Positions 44,721 to 52,968 of a stretch of 55,631 nt of DNA are shown here, piece by piece. The position numbers and the translations under genes were made by a program. Positions within the stretch are counted from its first letter, which is position 1. Each line of letters starts with the position of its first letter. The DNA comes from an uncultured Synechococcaceae cyanobacterium (GTDB taxonomy: Bacteria > Cyanobacteriota > Cyanobacteriia > PCC-6307 > Cyanobiaceae): positions 1 through 55,631 of the forward strand of contig CACGPQ010000005.1 in NCBI GenBank assembly GCA_902574955.1, given 5' to 3'. Below the pieces are notes generated by a model. That model had not been told where the DNA came from and made no database searches. It saw only the letters and a list, made by a program, of their open reading frames with translations.

Positions 44721-46499
44721 TTATTTTTTAATTGGAATTTTATAAATTTCAGATATGAACTTCTTCCATAAATAAGCTGCATTCCCACTAGATAATTCAG
44801 ATTCCTTGTTATCGTCGTAACCTATCCAGATCCCTGTTGTAAGGTTATCAATGGAACCAATAAACCAGAGATCTTTATTTCCATCAGATGTTCCTGTTTT
44901 CCCATAAATTTTCTTTCCTTTTATAGAGGCTGCTTTTGAAGTGCCTTCTTTTACAGATTTTTCAAGAAGTTTATTTATTTTCTTGTTTATTTTTAAATCT
45001 AATATTTTCTTGGAAATAGATTTATTTTCCCAAATAGGTTGTTTTTTAAATGATTCTATTTTTTCTATGATTTCAGGGCTTTGAATATTCCCATTATTGT
45101 TTATTGCAGAATATGCATTTGTGATGTTTAAAAGATTATCTCCGTAGGCGCCAATAGCTAATGATGGGAATTCCTCAAACTCTTGCTCGTAACCTAGTCC
45201 AAATGAATTCGCTAAATTAATAATATTTTTTAAGCCGATTTTTTTTGTTATTGATATTGGAACGATATTTGATGAACTTTTAAATGATTCAATCAAAGAT
45301 ATTGAACCTCTATAATCTTCTGAAAAATTTTTTGGGCAATAACTTTCCCAGCATATTGGTAAGTCTTCAAATTTATCGTTTAATTTTATTCCTTCTATTA
45401 ATGCAGCAGCATAAGGGATTATTTTAAAAGTAGAACCTAAAGGTCTTACAGATGAAATCACTCTATTGTATTCATTAATTGATGGATTTTTGCTAGTTAT
45501 CATTGTCCTGATTAGTCCTGTGTTTGATTCGATAGATAACAGACCAAATTCAAGTTCTTTAGGCCCTGCATATCTTGATATTTTTTGACCTTTTTCTTGC
45601 CAATCTTTGTTTATAGAAGATTTAATTCTTAAAAACTTAAAATCATTTTTGCTTCCAATTTTTTTATCTGTTTCCTGAAGAATAAAGTTTATTAGTAATT
45701 TATCATCTAAAAAATTATCAGCTGTTTGATAATTTAACTTTATTTTTTCTTTAATAGCTTTATTCTTATTTGTAAGAGAAATATATCCATCAACATACAT
45801 TGATTCAATAACTTTATTTCTATTTTTAATAGCTAGTTCTAAATTTTGATAAGGTGAATAAATTGATGGAGCTGGAGCTAATCCTGCAATTAATGCGATC
45901 TCTGATAATGTCAATTCTTCTATAAATTTTCCAAAATAAACTTGGGCAGCCTCGTCTACCCCGTATGCTCCTGATCCTAGATAAATATTATTTAAATATA
46001 ATTTTAAAATTTGATTTTTGTCATATCTAAATTCAAGTATGAGTGAGATTAATATTTCTTTGATTTTTCTTTGAAAACTTAAATCATTATTTAGAAAAAG
46101 TAATCTAGCAACTTGTTGTGTAATCGTACTTCCTCCCTCTTTAACATAACCACTTCTAATATTTTGAATAAGGGCACGTGAAATACTTTTTAAATCTATT
46201 CCATTATGTTTAAAAAATCTTTTATCCTCAGAAGATATAAATGAATGTTTAAGAAAAAATGGAATTTTATGATAACTATTATCTATTTCAAATTTGCGGC
46301 TTAATTTGCTTAGTATCTTATTATCAGAAGATGATATTACATAAGAATATTTGGTTTCCCGAAACTTTTTATTTTTAGATACGTCGAATTTTAACGTACT
46401 AAATATTAAACTAAAAAAATAAAATGATATTCCAGAAAAAATTAATATTGGAATTATTAAAACAAAAGATCTTAATTTAATCTTTTGCACCTTAAGCAA
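44721..46499 (-). CDS. Class A penicillin-binding protein (transglycosylase/transpeptidase)
   Basis: The 592-residue bifunctional cell wall enzyme has an N-terminal membrane anchor (LIPILIFSGISFYFFSLIF), a GT51 transglycosylase with EDKRFFKHNGIDLKSISRAL, EGGSTITQQVARLLFL and GSGAYGVDEAAQVYFGK, and a transpeptidase domain with Ser-x-x-Lys in GSTFKIIPYA, SSN in SFKSSSNIVP and the KTGTSDG motif. It would extend and cross-link glycan in the periplasm. Its start overlaps the chlG end by eight bases. The size is at the small end for the family. Confidence 0.92.
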   Translation of the reverse strand: MLKVQKIKLRSFVLIIPILIFSGISFYFFSLIFSTLKFDVSKNKKFRETKYSYVISSSDNKILSKLSRKFEIDNSYHKIPFFLKHSFISSEDKRFFKHNGIDLKSISRALIQNIRSGYVKEGGSTITQQVARLLFLNNDLSFQRKIKEILISLILEFRYDKNQILKLYLNNIYLGSGAYGVDEAAQVYFGKFIEELTLSEIALIAGLAPAPSIYSPYQNLELAIKNRNKVIESMYVDGYISLTNKNKAIKEKIKLNYQTADNFLDDKLLINFILQETDKKIGSKNDFKFLRIKSSINKDWQEKGQKISRYAGPKELEFGLLSIESNTGLIRTMITSKNPSINEYNRVISSVRPLGSTFKIIPYAAALIEGIKLNDKFEDLPICWESYCPKNFSEDYRGSISLIESFKSSSNIVPISITKKIGLKNIINLANSFGLGYEQEFEEFPSLAIGAYGDNLLNITNAYSAINNNGNIQSPEIIEKIESFKKQPIWENKSISKKILDLKINKKINKLLEKSVKEGTSKAASIKGKKIYGKTGTSDGNKDLWFIGSIDNLTTGIWIGYDDNKESELSSGNAAYLWKKFISEIYKIPIKK

Positions 46500-47439
46500 C
46501 TAAAAAACTATGTCCTATCGCTAAAGCTGTAACTAACATTCCAGTTATAAGGAAAGGTTGGGCACTTGCTTGATATTTGACATCAAACTTTAGAGGGTCT
46601 CTTAGTAACCACATATCTTGAAATGTAATTTGTGGAATTACCAATAAAACCAAAATTACTGAGGCTAAATGTTGACCAATAATGACTAATACTACAACCA
46701 TTGCTAATTGAAAAATGTCAATCAGTCCTGCACTTATTCTACTTGCATTTTTAATTCCAAATACTACTGGTAGAGAATTTAAGCCTAGCTTTGAGTCTCC
46801 TTCAACACTTTTGAAATCATTAATAACAGCAATACCAAGTCCTGAGAGGCTATAAGCAAGTGTTAGTATCGCTGTCACGATAGTTAATTTCCCAAACAAG
46901 GCTTGCCCTGCCCACCAAGGTAAAGCTATATAAGATGCTCCTAATGCATAATTTCCAAGCCAACCATTCTGTTTTAATTTGAGTGGTGGAGCAGAATATA
47001 TATAACTAACAAAGGAACCTCCTAATGCCAAAAGCAAGACGGAGGGGAAACTGTGCTTAGCATATAAATCTAACAGAAAAGCAACTATTAAACCCGCTAT
47101 AAGTAATACCCAGATTTGTATTTTTACATCTTTAATTGAAATTTTCCCAGAAGGAATTGGTCTATTTGGTTCATTAATTGCATCAATTTCTTTATCAAAA
47201 AAATCATTTATGGTTTGGGTATAACCTGCTAGAAGTGGCCCACTCATTAACATACATGCTAGTGAAGCTAAAACATTACTAAATGTCCATTCAAAATTCC
47301 CACTTGCAGCTGCTCCACAAATCACTCCCCATATTAAAGGGATCCACGTTATGGGTTTCATTAACTGTATACGGAGTTTCCATATACTTGATGTTTCAGA
47401 GGCACCCTTAATTCCTAATAGTTGTTTTGGATCATTCAC
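46492..47439 (-). CDS. chlG: Chlorophyll synthase
   Basis: ChlG is a membrane prenyltransferase that adds phytyl or geranylgeranyl to chlorophyllide, the last step of chlorophyll formation. In Prochlorococcus the products are divinyl chlorophylls. The 315 residues have many membrane spans, the prenyl-diphosphate motif NDFFDKEIDAINEPNRPIPS and a second NDFKSVEGDSKLGL. The front WKLRIQLMKPITWIPLIWGV is typical. It precedes the PBP gene with an eight-base overlap, and the DUF2862 gene lies upstream on the same strand. Confidence 0.96.
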   Translation of the reverse strand: MNDPKQLLGIKGASETSSIWKLRIQLMKPITWIPLIWGVICGAAASGNFEWTFSNVLASLACMLMSGPLLAGYTQTINDFFDKEIDAINEPNRPIPSGKISIKDVKIQIWVLLIAGLIVAFLLDLYAKHSFPSVLLLALGGSFVSYIYSAPPLKLKQNGWLGNYALGASYIALPWWAGQALFGKLTIVTAILTLAYSLSGLGIAVINDFKSVEGDSKLGLNSLPVVFGIKNASRISAGLIDIFQLAMVVVLVIIGQHLASVILVLLVIPQITFQDMWLLRDPLKFDVKYQASAQPFLITGMLVTALAIGHSFLVA

Positions 47440-47447
47440 TTTACTCT

Positions 47448-47672
47448 TTAACCTTTCTCAATTTCTTCTGGGAAAAACCAATTTTGCTCACCATTCTGAA
47501 ATTTTGCGGTGATTCCAATACTTCTGCCGTCTGTCATTTTATAGCCTGTTATTACGGCTTTAGGATTCGAGGATATTTGATCGATTAATTTAGCTGGTAG
47601 TCTATCTTTTACTTTGTTAATGTTAATTTTGATTTTACTACCGATTTTGGGTAATAATTTTGTTTCAGCCAT
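47448..47672 (-). CDS. DUF2862 family protein
   Basis: The 74-residue cyanobacterial protein has GSKIKININKVKDRLPAKLI, then AVITGYKMTDGRSIGITAKF and the end NWFFPEEIEKG, a beta-rich small barrel. The function is unknown, though homologues are conserved next to photosynthesis genes in cyanobacteria. It starts at 47672, with chlG following after eight bases on the same strand, and is divergent from hisF. The family is named from the GYKxTDG..GI and WFFxxE pattern. Confidence 0.82.
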   Translation of the reverse strand: MAETKLLPKIGSKIKININKVKDRLPAKLIDQISSNPKAVITGYKMTDGRSIGITAKFQNGEQNWFFPEEIEKG

Positions 47673-47731
47673 AAGAGGTAAAATGGAAGCTATTATGCAA
47701 GATTAACAGCATTTGGACAATTTTTACTAAA

Positions 47732-48502
47732 ATGGTAGCTCTTCGTTTAATTCCTTGTTTAGATGTCGCCCATGGCAGAGTGGTTAAAGGGGTAAATTTT
47801 GTTAACTTGAGAGACTCAGGCGATCCTGTTGAATTGGCTTGTAGGTATTCTGATGAAGGCGCAGATGAATTAGTATTTTTAGATATTAGAGCTAGTGTAG
47901 AAAATAGAAATACATTAGTTGACCTTGTCTCTAGGACCGCAAAATCGGTAAAAATCCCATTTACAGTAGGTGGAGGAATAGATTCTCTTTCTTCAATTAA
48001 TGATCTTTTAAGAGCTGGAGCGGACAAAGTGAGTTTGAATTCTTCTGCTGTTAGAAATCCAGATTTAATTTCTAAAAGTTCTAGAGAATTTGGTAATCAA
48101 TGTATCGTGATAGCAATTGATGCTAAAAGAAAAGTTAACAAGACTGATGAATGGGAGGTTTATGTCAAAGGCGGGAGAGAAAATACTGGAATAGATGTAT
48201 TAAGTTGGGCAAAGAAAGTTGAGGAGTTAGGCGCAGGGGAAATTTTGCTTACATCAATGGATGGTGATGGCACGCAGAATGGATATGATTTACATCTGAC
48301 TGAATCTATTACCAATATTGTTAACATCCCAGTGATTGCTTCTGGAGGAGCGGGATGTTTAGAAGACATCTATGATGTTTTCAATGAAGGCAAGGCATCT
48401 GCTGCACTTTTAGCATCATTACTTCATGATAAGAAACTTTCTTTAAGAGAAATAAAGACTTTCCTCCTCGAAAAAAAACTTCCAATTAGACCCTATGAAT
48501 AA
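47732..48502 (+). CDS. hisF: Imidazole glycerol phosphate synthase subunit HisF
   Basis: HisF forms the TIM-barrel cyclase half of imidazole glycerol phosphate synthase, working with HisH in histidine synthesis. The 256 residues begin [20 protein letters not shown] with catalytic Asp11, then [29 protein letters not shown] with the second catalytic Asp near 131, [20 protein letters not shown] and [15 protein letters not shown]. The length is standard. menG follows after 45 bases on the same strand. Confidence 0.97.
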   Translation: MVALRLIPCLDVAHGRVVKGVNFVNLRDSGDPVELACRYSDEGADELVFLDIRASVENRNTLVDLVSRTAKSVKIPFTVGGGIDSLSSINDLLRAGADKVSLNSSAVRNPDLISKSSREFGNQCIVIAIDAKRKVNKTDEWEVYVKGGRENTGIDVLSWAKKVEELGAGEILLTSMDGDGTQNGYDLHLTESITNIVNIPVIASGGAGCLEDIYDVFNEGKASAALLASLLHDKKLSLREIKTFLLEKKLPIRPYE

Positions 48503-48547
48503 AATATTTAATTTAATAACAAAAAGAAATAAGTTAAAAATTTAAAA

Positions 48548-49246
48548 ATGAAATTCACAAAAACTATCGAAGTCAAAAATATATTTAATAAAATTTCTTA
48601 TAAATATGACTTTTTAAATAATCTATTAAGTTTTGGGCTGCACAGATTATGGAAAAGGAAATTAGTGAATTTATTGGAACCTTTAAATGGTGAAGATTGG
48701 GCTGATTTATGCTGCGGAACTGGAGATTTAGCATTCTTAATTTCTGAGAGAGTTAGTCCCAGGGGTTCAATTACTGGGATTGACAGTGCAGAGGATATAT
48801 TAAATATTGCAAAAAAAAAATCAGAGCTTAAAAAAAATAAATTTATTAAGTGGGAAATTAAAGATGTATTAGAAATGAATGATTATTCAAAAAATTTTGA
48901 TGGGATTTGTATGTCATATGGACTAAGAAACTTAAATAATGTTGAAGAAGGAATAAAAAAAGTTTTTTATCTTTTGAAGGATAAAGGAAGGGCAGGATTT
49001 TTGGATTTTAATCACTCAACTAAAAGTTCATTATCCAATATTTTTCAGAAAATATATTTGAAATTTATTGTAGTAACCATTTCGCGGCTTTTTAATTTAG
49101 GTCCAGAGTACGCATATATTGAAAAAAGTATTAGAAATTTTCCAAAGAAAAATGAGCTTATAGATATTGCTAAGGAAGTTGGATTTAAAAAAGCTGAATA
49201 TAGGACTATTTGGGGGGGGGCAAATGGGAATACTAATTTTAACTAA
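48548..49246 (+). CDS. menG: Demethyl-naphthoquinone/benzoquinone methyltransferase, C-terminus frameshifted
   Basis: This UbiE-type enzyme methylates the phylloquinone precursor for photosystem I. The 232 residues start FTKTIEVKNIFNKISYKYDF and have the SAM motif DWADLCCGTGDLAFLI, then GICMSYGLRNLNNVEEGIKK and GPEYAYIEKSIRNFPKKNEL. The last codons pass a run of nine G at 49212-49220. As written, the protein ends WGGANGNTNFN. With eight G it would end WGGQMGILILTK at about 49250, which is the expected family tail. So a one-base insertion in the run is likely, by slippage or sequencing error. Confidence 0.92.
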   Translation: MKFTKTIEVKNIFNKISYKYDFLNNLLSFGLHRLWKRKLVNLLEPLNGEDWADLCCGTGDLAFLISERVSPRGSITGIDSAEDILNIAKKKSELKKNKFIKWEIKDVLEMNDYSKNFDGICMSYGLRNLNNVEEGIKKVFYLLKDKGRAGFLDFNHSTKSSLSNIFQKIYLKFIVVTISRLFNLGPEYAYIEKSIRNFPKKNELIDIAKEVGFKKAEYRTIWGGANGNTNFN

Positions 49247-49259
49247 ATAAAGAATTTAG

Positions 49260-49787
49260 TTATTTAATTTTTCTCCAACAAAAAGAACACTTTCCCCATC
49301 TTTTGATTTCGCCCTCAGGAGTCGGGGAATTACAGAGAGTACAAATGCACATATTATTTTGATGGATTCTGCTTGGATGCTTTGCCCAAACTATCTTTGC
49401 ATTAGTAGCTTTGATATTTTTATTTTTAATTTCATAATTTTGTATTATTTTGATTTCATTTAAAGTTATTCCTATTTTTTCGATTCTCTCTTTTAATTTA
49501 TGCTTGTTATAAATTAAGGCTTGGCGCCACTGTGGATGATTTACTGCAATAGTAAATATTTTTTTTTCAATATTTAATGGTTTACATTCTTGAAATAGTT
49601 CCAAACCGATTAAGTTCTTCCAGTTTTCGTTGATTTTAGAAAGTTTATCTAAGTCTCCACATGATTTTTTGAAATTATCAAGACAATTTTTTAATAGATG
49701 TGCATTCCTTCTATTCACTATTGGCAAATACTTTCTGTCCAATTTGTAAAATTTACTTATTAAGACTAAAGTTAATCTAATCTTCAA
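49260..49787 (-). CDS. DUF721 protein with C-terminal zinc ribbon
   Basis: The 175-residue product has a DUF721 (DciA-like) middle: LSKINENWKNLIGLELFQEC, FTIAVNHPQWRQALIYNKHK and LKERIEKIGI. It ends in a four-cysteine ribbon, CTLCNSPTPEGEIKRWGKC then CWRK, with C-x2-C at 149-152 and 167-170. DUF721 relatives include the helicase loader DciA, so a role in DNA replication is possible. The zinc ribbon is typical of cyanobacterial members by recollection. It is convergent with menG and divergent from birA. Confidence 0.78.
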   Translation of the reverse strand: MKIRLTLVLISKFYKLDRKYLPIVNRRNAHLLKNCLDNFKKSCGDLDKLSKINENWKNLIGLELFQECKPLNIEKKIFTIAVNHPQWRQALIYNKHKLKERIEKIGITLNEIKIIQNYEIKNKNIKATNAKIVWAKHPSRIHQNNMCICTLCNSPTPEGEIKRWGKCSFCWRKIK

Positions 49788-49817
49788 AAAGATGCTCGTT
49801 GTTTTAATAAAGAATTT

Positions 49818-50567
49818 GTGAAAGTTATTGGATCTGCATCTAAGACAGTTTTTTACTTAAAAAAAATCCAGGGTCAATATCCCACCTGGAGAATTCTTTA
49901 CAAAATAAAATGTAAAAGTACCGAAAATGAGCTAACAAACTTCCTTGGAAATTCTGAAATAAGGAAAAATCAGCCAGTAGCGATAATTGCAAGAGAACAG
50001 TTCTCAGGGGTTGGCCAAAACTCAAAAACTTGGGTTTCTCCAAAAGGCGGGATTTGGTTAAGTGCGGCTTACCCAATATTTTCAAAAGAATTTACATGTC
50101 AAATATTTAATTTGTCTTTAGGTATTAAGTTATGTGAAATGCTTAGACAAGAGAATATAAATGTTTGTTTGAAATGGCCAAATGATATTTTTTTTGGTTC
50201 AAAAAAGTTGATTGGATTTTTACCAAGGGTGATAACAAGAGGCAAAGAAATTATCTATGTAAGAGTAGGAATTGGCATGAATGTTTTAAATTACACTCCA
50301 TCAGAGGGTATTTCATTATCAAAAGTACTTCAAACTAAGAATATTAATAAACATTATTGGACAGCTAAAGTTCTTAAAGCTTTTTATGATTCAATTAAAT
50401 GTAATAAAAAGAAAGAATATGTGATTAAATCTGCAAATAAGTTTCTTACTAAAAGTTTTTTACCTAGTGGTTATTGTCCTCGTACATGGAAAATTAAAGA
50501 TATTGATTCCAATGGGAATTTAAGAATTGAAAATCAAACTCAACTGAAGGTAATTAGAGGGTTCTGA
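49818..50567 (+). CDS. birA: Biotin-protein ligase BirA, catalytic domain only
   Basis: BirA attaches biotin to the carrier protein of acetyl-CoA carboxylase. The 249 residues lack the N-terminal helix-turn-helix of repressor-type BirA. Motifs are VAIIAREQFSGVGQNSKTWV, SPKGGIWLSAAYP, LKWPNDIFFGSKKLIGFLPR and VRVGIGMNVLNYTP. The ATP/biotin loop is SGVGQNSKTW in place of the common GRGRxGRxW, a modest change. It starts at GTG 49818. Its stop is two bases from the convergent ABC ATPase. Confidence 0.9.
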   Translation: MKVIGSASKTVFYLKKIQGQYPTWRILYKIKCKSTENELTNFLGNSEIRKNQPVAIIAREQFSGVGQNSKTWVSPKGGIWLSAAYPIFSKEFTCQIFNLSLGIKLCEMLRQENINVCLKWPNDIFFGSKKLIGFLPRVITRGKEIIYVRVGIGMNVLNYTPSEGISLSKVLQTKNINKHYWTAKVLKAFYDSIKCNKKKEYVIKSANKFLTKSFLPSGYCPRTWKIKDIDSNGNLRIENQTQLKVIRGF

Positions 50568-50569
50568 AT

Positions 50570-51256
50570 TTAATTAACTTTCAATTCAACTATTCTTCCA
50601 TCCTTAAATTTGGCTATTTTTTTTGCACGATTTGCGACTTCATCTTCGTGCGTAACTAAAACTATAGTTATTCCAGATTCATGCAGTTTGTCAAAAAGAT
50701 CTAAAACATCTTCAGTGGTTTTTGAATCTAGTGCTCCAGTAGGTTCGTCTGCTAACAAAATTGCAGGATTATTGATAATGGCCCTCGCAATAGCAACTCT
50801 TTGTTGTTGACCTCCGGATAATTGGTTTGGGCGATTATTCATTCTTTCTGAAAGGCCAACTTTTTTTAAGGCATTCTTACCTCGCTCTAATCTTTGTTCA
50901 GGCTCAATACCAGCATAAATCATCGGCAAAGTTACGTTTTCAAGTGCAGTTGCGTCTGAAAGAAGATGAAATTGTTGAAAAACAAAGCCTAATTTTTGGT
51001 TACGTATTTCCGCGAGCTCATCATCAGATAAATTCTCAACAGGAATTCCATTTAATTTATAAATACCTTCAGATGGTCTATCTAGACATCCAATAATATT
51101 CATAGCTGTACTTTTGCCTGAGCCACTTGCGCCCATTACAGCTAAATAATCACCTTTATAAATTTCTAAGTTTATTGAGTCTAAGGCTTTAACAGTTAGA
51201 GCCTCTTTCCCATATGTTTTAGATATATTTTCTAAACTAGCGACTTTCTTAGACAT
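50570..51256 (-). CDS. ABC transporter ATPase (MacB/LolD/DevA type)
   Basis: The 228-residue ATPase has Walker A GASGSGKSTAMNIIGC, the Q-loop FVFQQFHLL, the signature LSGGQQQRVAIARA, Walker B ILLADEPTGALDS and the H-loop VLVTHE. The front SLENISKTYGKEALTVKALD and the ADEPTGALD pattern mark the MacB/DevA class that works with FtsX-type permeases. No permease is adjacent, so the cargo is unknown. It precedes ndhB (read upstream on the same strand) by 16 bases, possibly sharing its message. Confidence 0.88.
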   Translation of the reverse strand: MSKKVASLENISKTYGKEALTVKALDSINLEIYKGDYLAVMGASGSGKSTAMNIIGCLDRPSEGIYKLNGIPVENLSDDELAEIRNQKLGFVFQQFHLLSDATALENVTLPMIYAGIEPEQRLERGKNALKKVGLSERMNNRPNQLSGGQQQRVAIARAIINNPAILLADEPTGALDSKTTEDVLDLFDKLHESGITIVLVTHEDEVANRAKKIAKFKDGRIVELKVN

Positions 51257-51272
51257 CTATTAAAAAATTCTT

Positions 51273-52793
51273 CTAAGAAATATTGTTTGCTGTAGCAATA
51301 ATATCTTTTAAGAAAGGAGTTTCTGAAACAGCTGTATTAGCTAACTTAAAGAGAGGATTAGATAGGATTCCTCCAAGAGCAGTTACCGCCACGCAAGTAT
51401 AAAGTGCAATTCTTAAGGGAGGTAATCCTACAATTCCCCAATTAATTTCAGGATATGATTTGACTATTTCAGAAGCTTCCTGTGGTTCTTTAACTACCAT
51501 CATTTTTATCACTGAAATGTAGTAATAAATAGATATAACTGAAGTTACTAATCCAACTATTACTAATAGATATTGATGATTTGCCCAGCCTGCAAAGAAC
51601 AAGTATATCTTTCCAAAAAATCCTAACATTGGTGGTAAACCTCCAAGAGATAGAAGACATAGGCTTAAGCCTAATGTAATGAGAGGATCTTTTTGGTAAA
51701 GTCCTGAGTAATCAAGAATTCTATCAGAACCAGTTCTTAGTGAGAAAAGTATTACACATGAAAATGCACCTAAATTCATAAACAAATATGCAGCTAAATA
51801 TAAAACAGCTGATGATAAACCATCTTGTGTGCCAGATACTATTCCAATCATTACAAATCCCGCTTGCCCAATAGAACTGTAGGCTAGCATTCTTTTCATT
51901 GAGGTTTGAGCTAAAGCTACAACATTTCCTAGCGCCATACTCAATATGGCCAAAATGGTAAATAAAAGTTTCCATTCTTCGTCAAAAGAAGAGAAAGTTG
52001 TGCTTAATATTCTTATTGCAAATGCAAAGCCTGCTGTTTTTGAACCAACAGATAAAAAAGCTACTACTGGTGTAGGTGATCCCTCATATACATCAGGAGT
52101 CCATTGATGAAAGGGAACAGCAGCAATTTTAAATGCAACAGTTGATAAGACAAATACAAGAGCTAAAGAAGTTATGAATGATGGCTTATTAATAATCTCT
52201 AAACCTATTGTCGCTAAGTTTGTTGAACCACTTAATCCATAAAGAAAAGAGGATCCATACAAATAGACAGCAGCAGCAGCTGATCCAACAAGGAGGTATT
52301 TTAAAGCCGCTTCTGAACTTCTTGGATCCCTCTTGAGGTAACCAGATAGTAAATAGCTTGCTACAGATAAAGTTTCCAGAGATATAAATACACTAATAAG
52401 GTCAGTAGATCCACACAAAAGCATTGCTCCTAGAGTGGCAGAAAGAACAATCGCAGCGAATTCGCCTATAGGGCTACCACTTTGTTCTGTATATCGCCAA
52501 CTTATAAGTAAAGATACTAAGGTTGATAAAGATATTATTGCTCTAAATGCGATTGCCAAATTATCTGAATTAAAGGACCCAAGGAATGCGCTTTCTACCG
52601 GATTACTCCATTGCAAAGCCAAACTAAGAAGAGAGCTGCCAATTGATAAATAGCAAATTATTGGTGCCCATTTAGAGGCTGTTTTTTCTCCAGCTAAATC
52701 TACAAGAAGTGTCCCAACAATACCTAGTAAAATAAAAGCCTCAGGAATAATAGCTTGAGCATTTAAATTAATTGTAAAGATTTCGTTGGGCAC
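51273..52793 (-). CDS. ndhB: NAD(P)H-quinone oxidoreductase subunit 2 (NdhB)
   Basis: NdhB is a proton-pumping membrane subunit of the cyanobacterial NDH-1 complex, which supports respiration, cyclic electron flow and CO2 uptake. The 506 residues have about fourteen spans, the antiporter-like core with [40 protein letters not shown] and [20 protein letters not shown]. The C-terminus has [20 protein letters not shown]. It starts at 52793, divergent from topA over a 175-base gap that should carry both promoters. Confidence 0.97.
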   Translation of the reverse strand: MPNEIFTINLNAQAIIPEAFILLGIVGTLLVDLAGEKTASKWAPIICYLSIGSSLLSLALQWSNPVESAFLGSFNSDNLAIAFRAIISLSTLVSLLISWRYTEQSGSPIGEFAAIVLSATLGAMLLCGSTDLISVFISLETLSVASYLLSGYLKRDPRSSEAALKYLLVGSAAAAVYLYGSSFLYGLSGSTNLATIGLEIINKPSFITSLALVFVLSTVAFKIAAVPFHQWTPDVYEGSPTPVVAFLSVGSKTAGFAFAIRILSTTFSSFDEEWKLLFTILAILSMALGNVVALAQTSMKRMLAYSSIGQAGFVMIGIVSGTQDGLSSAVLYLAAYLFMNLGAFSCVILFSLRTGSDRILDYSGLYQKDPLITLGLSLCLLSLGGLPPMLGFFGKIYLFFAGWANHQYLLVIVGLVTSVISIYYYISVIKMMVVKEPQEASEIVKSYPEINWGIVGLPPLRIALYTCVAVTALGGILSNPLFKLANTAVSETPFLKDIIATANNIS

Positions 52794-52901
52794 TTTATTA
52801 AATTGGATTAAATTAGATGTTTGATTGTAAGGGTCTAAGAGTTAATCTTAACTTGATTATAATTTGTGGGTATGTTTTTTGAAATTTTCAGAAGAAATTA
52901 C

Positions 52902-52929
52902 TTGAAAAAGCTTCAAATAATCATAATAT
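52902..52929 (+). promoter_or_regulatory. Candidate topA promoter
   Basis: TTGAAA at 52902-52907, then 16 bases, then TAATAT at 52924-52929, in the gap between divergent ndhB and topA. The spacing is acceptable for a sigma-70-type promoter and the elements are near consensus. The transcript would start about 32 bases before the TTG at 52969. A separate TATAAT lies at 52858-52863. Confidence 0.35.
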
Positions 52930-52968
52930 GCCCTAACTGAACAAAAACACCAATTTTTGAAATAAACC

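Noticed and set aside
47665-48027. 120-residue minus-strand frame overlapping hisF
   Set aside because: It is the shadow of hisF with no start context and no recognisable domain.
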